DNA of 10,757 nucleotides from UBA1794 sp050946375. Its GTDB lineage: Bacteria > Bacteroidota > Bacteroidia > Bacteroidales > Bacteroidaceae. Every line of letters begins with the position of its first letter. The stretch's first letter is position 1. The notes beneath the pieces were generated by a model. The model searched no databases, was not told the DNA's origin, and saw nothing but the letters and a program-made list of their open reading frames with translations. A program made the position numbers and the translations under genes. Shown in pieces: positions 4,582-10,757 of the stretch. The DNA is taken from the NCBI GenBank assembly GCA_050946375.1, contig JBMNUT010000025.1, forward strand, positions 1-10,757, read 5' to 3'.

Positions 4582-7026
4582 TACATGCCTGCCCTCTTAA
4601 AACGAAGCCTGATCCTTGCCTGCGCAGGGATCGCCTGCAGCCTCCCGGCGCTCCAGGCACAGAATGCAAACGAAAACCACGCCCTGACGCTCCACTACGA
4701 CCGCCCGGCCGCCTATTTCGAGGAAGCCCTCGCCATCGGAAACGGCACGCAGGGAGCCATCCTCTACGGAGGGACCGACACCGAGCGCATCTCCCTGAAC
4801 GACATCACCCTCTGGACCGGCGAGCCCGACCGGGAGGTCACGACGCCCGATGCCCACAAGGCCATACCCGCCATACGCGAAGCCCTCGACCGCGAGGACT
4901 ACCGCGAGGCCGACCGCCTGCAGCGGCAAGTGCAAGGGCACTACAGCGAAAACTACCAGCCCCTCGGCTCGCTGGCCATAGAGTATGCCGACGGGGAAAA
5001 CACGCCCCGCATAACCGACTACAGCCGCCGGCTCGACATCAGTAACGCCACGGCCCGCACACAATACCTCAGGGACGGGAAACCCTTCGCCGCCGACTAT
5101 TTTGCCTCGGCGCCCGACTCCGTACTCGTCATCCGCCTCACCTCCGCCGCCGACGAGGGCATCACGGCCCGCCTGCGCTTCACCTCGCTGCTGCCCCACG
5201 CCTGCACGGCGCAAAATGGCGAGATAGCCGCCGAAGGATATGCCGCCTATCATTCCTACCCCAACTACTACGGCGGAGTGGAAAAGAAGCACCTCTACGA
5301 CCCCGAACGCGGCGTGCGCTTCAAGACCCTCATCCGCGTGCTGCCCGCCGACGGCCGGGTCAAGAGTTTCCCGACGGGCGAACTGAAGATAGACGGCAGC
5401 CACGAGGTGCTCATCCTCATAGCCAACGCCACGAGCTTCAACGGCTTCGACAAAGACCCCGCCACCGAAGGCCGCGACTACCGCACGCTCGCCGCCCGGC
5501 GCATGGAGCAGGCAGCCGCCAAGGGCTACGACGCACTCCTCCAGGCGCATACGGCCGACTACCGCCACCTCTTCGCCCGCGTGGAACTGGACCTGGGGCA
5601 GACCGATCCCGACATCTCCGCCCTGCCCACCGACCGGCAGCTCCTCCTCTACAGCGACAGCCTCCAGCACAACCCCGACCTCGAAGAACTCTACTTCCAA
5701 TACGGCCGCTACCTCCTCATCTCCTGCTCCCGCACGCCCGGAGTGCCGGCCAATCTGCAAGGACTCTGGAACGAACAGCTCCTCCCCCCCTGGAGCAGCA
5801 ACTACACGAGCAACATCAACCTGCAGGAAAACTACTGGCCCGCCGGACCCACCAACCTGAGCGAACTGCAAGAACCGCTGTTCGGCTTCATCGACAACCT
5901 GACCCACACGGGCCGCGCCACGGCCGAGGCTTACTACGGAGTAGGGGAGGGATGGTGTCTGGGGCAGAACACAGACATCTGGGCCATGACCAATCCTGTG
6001 GGCCTGCAGAACGGCGACCCCTCGTGGGCCTGCTGGACCATGGGCGGCGCCTGGCTCTCCACCCACATCTGGGAGCACTATCTCTTCACCCAGGACGAAG
6101 ATTTCCTCCGCAAACACTACCCCGCACTGAAGGGCGCCGCCGACTTCTGCCTGAACTGGCTGGTGGAGAAAGACGGCAAACTGATGACCTCGCCCGGAAC
6201 CTCGCCCGAAAACCTCTACGTCACCCCTGACGGATACGTAGGAGCCACCTCCTACGGCAATACCAGCGACCTGGCTTTCATACGCGAATGCCTCATCGAT
6301 GCCCGCAAGGCTGCCGAAGAGCTGGGCGTGGACAAGGACTTTCGCAAACAAGTGGAGCGCACGCTGAAGCGCCTGCATCCCTATCAGATAGGAAAAGACG
6401 GGAATCTGCAGGAATGGTATCACGACTGGCGCGACCAAGACCCGCGCCACCGCCACCAGTCCCACCTGTTCGGCCTCCATCCGGGTCACCACCTTTCGCC
6501 CGCCGCCACGCCCGAACTGGCCAAAGCCTGCGCCCGCACGCTCGAAATAAAAGGTTACGAGACCACCGGATGGAGCGCCGGATGGCGCATCAACCTCTAC
6601 GCCCGGCTGCTCGACGGGCAGAAAGCCTACCGCATGTACCGCCGCCTGCTGCGCTACGTCAGCCCCGACGGCTACCAAGGACAGGATGCCCGGCGCGGGG
6701 GAGGCACATACCCCAACCTGCTCGATGCCCACTCGCCCTTCCAGATCGACGGTAACTTCGGCGGCTGCGCCGGTGTGGCCGAGATGCTGCTGCAGTCGTC
6801 CGAAAGCGAAATCAGCCTCCTGCCCGCCCTGCCCGAAGCCTGGAGCGAAGGCCGCGCCAAGGGGCTCTGCGCCCGGGGCGGATTCGAGGTCGACATGGCC
6901 TGGACCGATGGGAAAATCACGTCGCTCACCGTAAGTTCGAAGAAAGGCGGAAAAACCACCGTCCGCTTCAACGGCACATCCAAGTCCCTGCACCTGAAAG
7001 CCGGCGAGAGCAAAACCCTGCTCTGA
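4579..7026 (+). CDS. GH95 family alpha-L-fucosidase (glycosyl hydrolase family 95)
   Basis: Secreted or periplasmic glycoside hydrolase of 815 residues, the usual GH95 length. GH95 enzymes mostly remove alpha-1,2-linked L-fucose from host glycans or milk oligosaccharides by an inverting mechanism; some act on alpha-L-galactose. Residues 1-28 are a signal peptide ending LQAQ. An N-terminal beta domain begins with HYDRPAAYFEEALAIGNGTQ (39-58). The catalytic (alpha/alpha)6 region has LWNEQLLPPW (396-405), SNINLQENYWP with Asn412 and Asn414, TSPGTSPEN with Glu544, EWYHDWRDQDPRHRHQSHLF (612-631), GWSAGWRINLYARLLDG (664-680) and DAHSPFQIDGNFGG with Asp724. By motif these match the Asn/Asn, acid Glu and Asp sites of Bifidobacterium AfcA. 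No SusC/SusD neighbours are in the window, so it is not in an obvious polysaccharide locus here. ATG 4585 is an alternative start. The next gene follows after 56 bases. Confidence 0.93.
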   Translation: MYMPALLKRSLILACAGIACSLPALQAQNANENHALTLHYDRPAAYFEEALAIGNGTQGAILYGGTDTERISLNDITLWTGEPDREVTTPDAHKAIPAIREALDREDYREADRLQRQVQGHYSENYQPLGSLAIEYADGENTPRITDYSRRLDISNATARTQYLRDGKPFAADYFASAPDSVLVIRLTSAADEGITARLRFTSLLPHACTAQNGEIAAEGYAAYHSYPNYYGGVEKKHLYDPERGVRFKTLIRVLPADGRVKSFPTGELKIDGSHEVLILIANATSFNGFDKDPATEGRDYRTLAARRMEQAAAKGYDALLQAHTADYRHLFARVELDLGQTDPDISALPTDRQLLLYSDSLQHNPDLEELYFQYGRYLLISCSRTPGVPANLQGLWNEQLLPPWSSNYTSNINLQENYWPAGPTNLSELQEPLFGFIDNLTHTGRATAEAYYGVGEGWCLGQNTDIWAMTNPVGLQNGDPSWACWTMGGAWLSTHIWEHYLFTQDEDFLRKHYPALKGAADFCLNWLVEKDGKLMTSPGTSPENLYVTPDGYVGATSYGNTSDLAFIRECLIDARKAAEELGVDKDFRKQVERTLKRLHPYQIGKDGNLQEWYHDWRDQDPRHRHQSHLFGLHPGHHLSPAATPELAKACARTLEIKGYETTGWSAGWRINLYARLLDGQKAYRMYRRLLRYVSPDGYQGQDARRGGGTYPNLLDAHSPFQIDGNFGGCAGVAEMLLQSSESEISLLPALPEAWSEGRAKGLCARGGFEVDMAWTDGKITSLTVSSKKGGKTTVRFNGTSKSLHLKAGESKTLL

Positions 7027-7082
7027 CCAATACTGAAAAACGGCACATAAGAGAAACAAAAAAACAAGAAAACCGCAAGAAG

Positions 7083-9545
7083 ATGAAATACCTGATAGTC
7101 GGCGGAGTAGCCGGAGGAGCCACCGCAGCCGCCCGCATACGCCGGAATACGGAAAAAGACGAAATCATACTGTTCGAAAAAGGTGCCCACATCTCCTATG
7201 CCAACTGCGGACTGCCGTACTACATAGGGGGTATTATCGAAGAACGGGAACGGCTATTCGTGCAAACCCCTGCCGCTTTCGGGAAAAGATTCCGCATCGA
7301 CGTGCGGACCCACTCGGAGGTGACGGCCATAGACACGGAGAGAAAGGAGGTTACGGTACGCACTGCCGAGGGGAAGACCTACACCGAGGCGTACGACAAA
7401 CTGCTCCTCTCGCCAGGAGCCTCGCCGGTGCGTCCCCCGCTGCCGGGCATTGACGGGAAAGGCATCTTCACCCTGCGCAACGTAGACGACACGGACGCCA
7501 TCAAGACCTACCTGCAGCAACACGAGGTAAGACAGGCCGTCGTCATAGGCGGAGGCTTCATCGGGCTGGAAATGGCCGAGAATCTGCAACACGCCGGGGC
7601 AGAAGTCGCCGTCGTAGAGATGGCCGACCAGGTGATGGGCCCCATCGACTATTCGATGGCCGCCCTCGTACACGAACATTTGCTCCAGAAAGGCGTAAAA
7701 CTCTACCTCGGCCAGGCCGTGGAGGCTTTCGAGGAATCGGCAGGAAGAACAACCGTATGCCTCAAGTCCGGGCTCCGGCTAAAAACCGACCTGGTCATTC
7801 TCTCCATCGGGGTGCGTGCCGAAACCCGCCTGGCTGCCGAAGCCGGCCTGAAGATAGGCGAGGCGCGGGGCATCTGGGTCGACGAATTCCTCCGGACCTC
7901 CGACCCGTCGGTCTACGCCGTGGGCGACGCCATCGAATATCCCCACCCGCTGACGGGAAAGCCTTGGCTCAACTTCCTGGCCGGGCCCGCCAACCGGCAG
8001 GCGCGCATTGTGGCCGACAACATGGTCTTCGGCAACCGCGTGCGCTACGAAGGCTCCATAGGCACCTCCATAGCCAAAGTCTTCGACCTGACGGTAGCCT
8101 CCACCGGACTGGCTGCCAAGCGTCTGAAACAAATGGGCATCCCCTACCTCTCGGCCACCATCCACCCCTCCTCCCATGCGGGCTACTATCCCGGTGCCCT
8201 GCAGATGAGCATCAAGACAGTATTCGCACCGGACAACGGAAAACTCTACGGGGCACAGATCGTAGGCTATGAGGGCGTGGACAAACGCATCGACCAATAT
8301 GCCCAGGTGCTCAAGCACGGCGGGACAGTCTATGACCTCGTGGAGACGGAACATGCCTATGCGCCCCCATTCTCCTCGGCCAAAGATCCGGTGGCCGTCG
8401 CCGGATATGTCGCCGGCAACATCCTGAGCGGGAAAATGACACCGCTCTATTGGCGCGAACTGCAGGCCGCCGACTTGTCGAAGATTGCGCTGATCGACGT
8501 GCGCACCGCAGAAGAATACGGACTGGGACACATAGAAGGAGCACAAAACATTCCGCTCGACGAACTGCGCGAGCACCTGCCGGAGCTTCCTGCCGACCGC
8601 CCCGTCTACCTCTACTGCGGAGTAGGACTGCGCGGCTACCTGGCTTCGAATATACTGAAGGAAAACGGCTTCTCCGATGTGCGCAACCTGATCGGCGGGC
8701 TGAAGACTTTCAAGGCAGCCACCACGCCCGTCTGTCTGCCGGACAGCCCCTCTACACCGCCCGAGGACAGCAAGACAGCCTCCCCCGCTGCCTCTATGGC
8801 AGAAAAAGAAACGGCCCGCACACTGAAAGTGGATGCCTGCGGCATACAATGCCCCGGACCTATTCTGAAACTGAAGCAAAACATGGAGACTCTCCAGCCG
8901 GGCGAACGGCTGGAAATACACGCCACAGACCCCGGATTCCCACGCGATGCCGAAGCCTGGTGCCGAAGCACAGGACAACGATTCCTCTCCTCGGAATCGG
9001 CAAACGGGCAGTTCCGCGTACTCATCGAGAAGGCCGTTCCCGCCGAAACGTCCCCGCAAACCGGCACGACCGGCGGCAGCAACAAGACTTTCATTCTCTT
9101 CAGCGACGACCTGGACAAGGCCCTGGCCACCTTCGTACTGGCCAACGGAGCGGCAGCCACAGGGAAGAAAGTCACCATCTTCTTTACCTTCTGGGGACTG
9201 AATGCCATCAAGAAAGAAGCCAAGCCCCGCACCGAGAAAGACTTCTTCGGCAAGATGTTCGGCATGATGCTGCCTTCGAGCTCGCTGAAGCTGAAACTTT
9301 CCAAAATGAACATGGGGGGACTCGGCCCGCGCATGATGCGCTACCTGATGAAGCAGAAAGGAATCGATTCGCTGGAATCGCTCCGCCGGCAGGCCATCGA
9401 CAACGGAGTGGAATTCATAGCCTGCCAGATGTCAATGGACGTGATGGGTATCAAGAAAGAAGAACTTCTGGACAACGTGACAATCGGTGGCGTAGCCACC
9501 TACATGGAACGTGCCGAACAAGCGGGAATAAACCTGTTTATCTAA
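7083..9545 (+). CDS. Multidomain CoA-disulfide/persulfide reductase: FAD oxidoreductase-rhodanese-TusA-DsrE fusion
   Basis: Cytoplasmic 820-residue sulfur-transfer flavoenzyme with four modules. Residues 1-450 are a pyridine nucleotide-disulfide oxidoreductase of the CoA-disulfide reductase type: FAD site VGGVAGGATAA (6-16), single redox Cys42 in SYANCGLPYY, NAD(P)H site VIGGGFIGLEMAEN (154-167), second FAD motif YAVGDA (278-283) and AYAPPFSSAKDP (425-436) in the dimer domain. Residues 460-545 are a rhodanese with Cys512 in the loop CGVGLRG. Residues 580-650 are a TusA/SirA domain with DACGIQCPGP (Cys590). Residues 667-820 are a DsrE/DsrF-like domain with Cys781. Family knowledge: CoA-disulfide reductase-rhodanese fusions such as Shewanella Npsr reduce persulfides and polysulfides with NADH. 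Inference: sulfane sulfur passes between the Cys of the linked domains. A Pro/Ser/Thr-rich linker (about 552-576) separates rhodanese from TusA. It may be co-transcribed with the fucosidase gene; a terminator follows 86 bases after the stop. Confidence 0.92.
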   Translation: MKYLIVGGVAGGATAAARIRRNTEKDEIILFEKGAHISYANCGLPYYIGGIIEERERLFVQTPAAFGKRFRIDVRTHSEVTAIDTERKEVTVRTAEGKTYTEAYDKLLLSPGASPVRPPLPGIDGKGIFTLRNVDDTDAIKTYLQQHEVRQAVVIGGGFIGLEMAENLQHAGAEVAVVEMADQVMGPIDYSMAALVHEHLLQKGVKLYLGQAVEAFEESAGRTTVCLKSGLRLKTDLVILSIGVRAETRLAAEAGLKIGEARGIWVDEFLRTSDPSVYAVGDAIEYPHPLTGKPWLNFLAGPANRQARIVADNMVFGNRVRYEGSIGTSIAKVFDLTVASTGLAAKRLKQMGIPYLSATIHPSSHAGYYPGALQMSIKTVFAPDNGKLYGAQIVGYEGVDKRIDQYAQVLKHGGTVYDLVETEHAYAPPFSSAKDPVAVAGYVAGNILSGKMTPLYWRELQAADLSKIALIDVRTAEEYGLGHIEGAQNIPLDELREHLPELPADRPVYLYCGVGLRGYLASNILKENGFSDVRNLIGGLKTFKAATTPVCLPDSPSTPPEDSKTASPAASMAEKETARTLKVDACGIQCPGPILKLKQNMETLQPGERLEIHATDPGFPRDAEAWCRSTGQRFLSSESANGQFRVLIEKAVPAETSPQTGTTGGSNKTFILFSDDLDKALATFVLANGAAATGKKVTIFFTFWGLNAIKKEAKPRTEKDFFGKMFGMMLPSSSLKLKLSKMNMGGLGPRMMRYLMKQKGIDSLESLRRQAIDNGVEFIACQMSMDVMGIKKEELLDNVTIGGVATYMERAEQAGINLFI

Positions 9546-9630
9546 GAAATACACCATCGCTGTCCGATAAACGTCCAACCGCACAATCCACAGGTGACTT
9601 TATAGGAACTTCTCGTTTTGCGGTAAATAT

Positions 9631-9664
9631 AAAGAAGGTGTGCCAAAAAGCACACCTTCTTTTT
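9631..9664 (+). terminator. Intrinsic terminator after the reductase gene
   Basis: A perfect 13-bp stem (AAAGAAGGTGTGC at 9631-9643 with GCACACCTTCTTT at 9650-9662), a six-base loop and a five-T run (9660-9664). The 5' A-rich arm could let it work on the minus strand too. The interval 9546-9630 before it shows no gene. An open frame that begins within this stem (9640) is not a credible start. Confidence 0.9.
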
Positions 9665-9699
9665 GCACATGCCATCAAATCCTCGTGCGGCTTTCAGAT

Positions 9700-10647
9700 T
9701 CAGCGTTCAGAAATAGTACTTCTCTTATGGCGGTGGTTATTCCTAATTCGGTAACTTTGATAGGAGGTTCTGCATTTTTAGGATGTTCTTCTCTTGAGTC
9801 AGTGGTAATTGGTAATTCGGTTACTTCGATAGGGATCTCTGCATTTTGGGGATGTACTTCTCTTGATTCTATAAGCCTTCCTAACTCGCTCATTTCGATA
9901 GGGCCCAATGCATTCTCAGATTGTTCCTCTCTTGAGTCAGTGGTAATTGGTAATTCGGTTACTACGATAGAGGATGGGGCTTTCTGGGGATGTTCTTCTC
10001 TTGATTCCATAATCATTCCCAATTCGGTTACTTCGATAGGGAAAGGGGTATTCTATGGTTGTCCTTTAGAGACCATAGTCATTCCTAATTCGGTAACTTC
10101 GATATCTGCATCCTTTGAGGAGGAATGTAAACTTAAGGAGATAGTAGTTGCTTCGGATAATCCGGTATATGCTTCTTGGGATGGGGCACTTTATACAAAA
10201 GGACTGGATACTTTGGTTTGTTGTCCCGAGGGAAAGAATTCGATATCATTCTCGAACTTTGTTACTTCGATAGGGCCCAATGCATTCTCAGATTGTTCCT
10301 CTCTTGAGTCTGTGCCCATTCCTAATTCAGTAACTTCAATAGGTGATAGAGCATTTGAAAATTGTTCTTCTCTTGATTCCATAACCATTCCCAATTCGGT
10401 TACTTCGATAGATGAATGGGCATTCTTTGGGTGTTCCTCTCTTGATTCTGTGGTAATTGGCAATTCGTTAACTTCGATAGCGGAGTATGCTTTCTATAGC
10501 TGTTCCTCTCTTAAGTCTGTGATTATACCTAATTCTGTAACCTCGATAGGAAGTTATGCATTTGCATATTGTCAGTCTCTTAACTCTGTGATTATTCCTA
10601 ATTCGGTAATTTCAATAGGGGAGGAGGCTTTCTATGATTGTATTTAG
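9700..10647 (+). repeat. Tandem 69-bp LRR-coding repeats with identical long blocks
   Basis: The LRR codons recur every 69 bases with high nucleotide identity. A 45-base block is identical at 9894-9938 and 10266-10310, and a 35-base block at 9791-9825 and 9929-9963. This is far more than protein conservation needs and points to recent duplication or gene conversion. Confidence 0.85.
9727..10647 (+). CDS. BspA-like LRR_5 repeat protein fragment, lacking its 5' end
   Basis: About twelve LRR_5 (BspA/Treponema pallidum-type) repeats of 23 residues, consensus S-VVIPNSVTSIG--AF-GCSSL-. LRR homology begins at about 9697 (DSAFRNSTSL), before the first ATG at 9727, and there is no signal peptide, so this is the body of a gene that lost its front. 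The repeat run is broken once by IVVASDNPVYASWDGALYTK followed by GLDTLVCCPEGKNSI, a non-repeat island common in Bacteroidales BspA-like proteins. The last repeat is cut in mid-motif (EEAFYDCI then TAG), with no C-terminal cap or sorting domain. Such proteins are normally secreted or surface-exposed and may bind host or bacterial surfaces. Here translation is doubtful, because a terminator lies 63 bases upstream and no promoter is seen. The AT-rich composition matches 4003-4239, the likely lost front. It could also be a silent donor cassette. Confidence 0.75.
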   Translation: MAVVIPNSVTLIGGSAFLGCSSLESVVIGNSVTSIGISAFWGCTSLDSISLPNSLISIGPNAFSDCSSLESVVIGNSVTTIEDGAFWGCSSLDSIIIPNSVTSIGKGVFYGCPLETIVIPNSVTSISASFEEECKLKEIVVASDNPVYASWDGALYTKGLDTLVCCPEGKNSISFSNFVTSIGPNAFSDCSSLESVPIPNSVTSIGDRAFENCSSLDSITIPNSVTSIDEWAFFGCSSLDSVVIGNSLTSIAEYAFYSCSSLKSVIIPNSVTSIGSYAFAYCQSLNSVIIPNSVISIGEEAFYDCI

Positions 10648-10757
10648 AACGCCCCAACAACCAAAACCAATCAGAAATATCCAATCATAAACCTTTAATT
10701 GTCAATACATTCCAAGATTTAACACATTTCGGCTGCTTTTTGATGCTTCCCAAATTT
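10648..10757. other. AT-rich tail without recognisable features
   Basis: The 110 bases after the LRR stop are AT-rich. I see no ORF, no stem followed by T residues, and no promoter match. The reading stops abruptly at the window edge. Confidence 0.6.

Noticed and set aside
4597..7059. Very long minus-strand open frame (about 820 codons) opposite the fucosidase gene
   Set aside because: Its product is a Val/Gly/Ala-rich string with no family motif, while the plus strand has the full GH95 motif set. High GC codon bias leaves the antisense frame open by chance.
7779..9059. Minus-strand open frame of 426 codons and plus-strand +1 frame at 8450-9754 within the reductase gene
   Set aside because: Both are low-complexity shadows (Gly/Val-rich or Arg/Pro-rich) of the clear four-domain reductase frame.
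4240..9696. Transposon or integrative element as the cause of the LRR gene split
   Set aside because: No transposase, integrase, terminal inverted repeats or clear target-site duplication at the two borders; only a few bases of homology are visible.
9675..10463. Minus-strand repeat proteins (TELPITTDSREEHPKNA-like) opposite the LRR array
   Set aside because: They are antisense readings of the 69-bp LRR codons; the plus-strand LRR_5 pattern is well known.
9730..10640. Regular 69-bp repetition resembling a CRISPR array
   Set aside because: The whole unit is coding and conserved, with no alternating constant repeat and variable spacer, and no cas genes nearby.

Overview
The window looks like a piece of a Bacteroidales chromosome. 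Supporting signs are near-absence of Shine-Dalgarno use, TAnnTTTG-type -7 promoter elements, a Bacteroidales-type CXXX-repeat radical-SAM peptide locus, a GH95 alpha-L-fucosidase with a signal peptide, a BspA-like LRR_5 protein, and a CoA-disulfide-reductase/rhodanese/TusA/DsrE fusion. Most genes are visibly GC-rich, while about 3200-4239 and 9697-10757 are AT-rich. I cannot name the species.

Region 1 (1-3193) is a compact four-gene operon that reads as a RiPP-type peptide-modification system. It holds a 191-residue Cys-rich precursor with a Tat-like lipoprotein signal and an almost perfect C-X3 repeat, a radical SAM/SPASM maturase, a second protein carrying only a SPASM-like Cys region, and a 91-residue accessory protein. 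A strong intrinsic terminator closes it. It matches the set that NCBI protein families call the CXXX-repeat target and its maturases. These families are known from computation; I know of no established product or function. This is the most interesting system in the window.

Region 2 (3194-3728) has no convincing gene but is full of secondary structure: a promoter-like box, a long imperfect hairpin, a 20-bp perfect palindrome, and a 220-bp unit whose two ends are inverted A6GGTGT/ACACCT6 sequences, each with a terminator-like stem. It is followed by a small broken ORF (3729-3974).

Region 3 (4003-10647) is a mosaic. A BspA-like LRR gene begins at 4003 with a signal peptide, but after 79 codons it runs in frame into the C-terminal tail of a HAD-family phosphatase. 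Behind it lie an intact GH95 fucosidase gene, an intact multidomain persulfide/CoA-disulfide reductase gene and a terminator. The missing LRR array then appears at 9697-10647 without a start or signal peptide. The simplest reading is that a GC-rich segment (about 4240-9696) sits inside one LRR gene, joined at the left by a short homology around SIGE; an assembly chimera is the main alternative. The LRR fragment also stops in mid-repeat at its 3' end.

The GH95 start is embedded in an 18-bp perfect inverted repeat that also contains the only -7-like box, which suggests local control of that gene.
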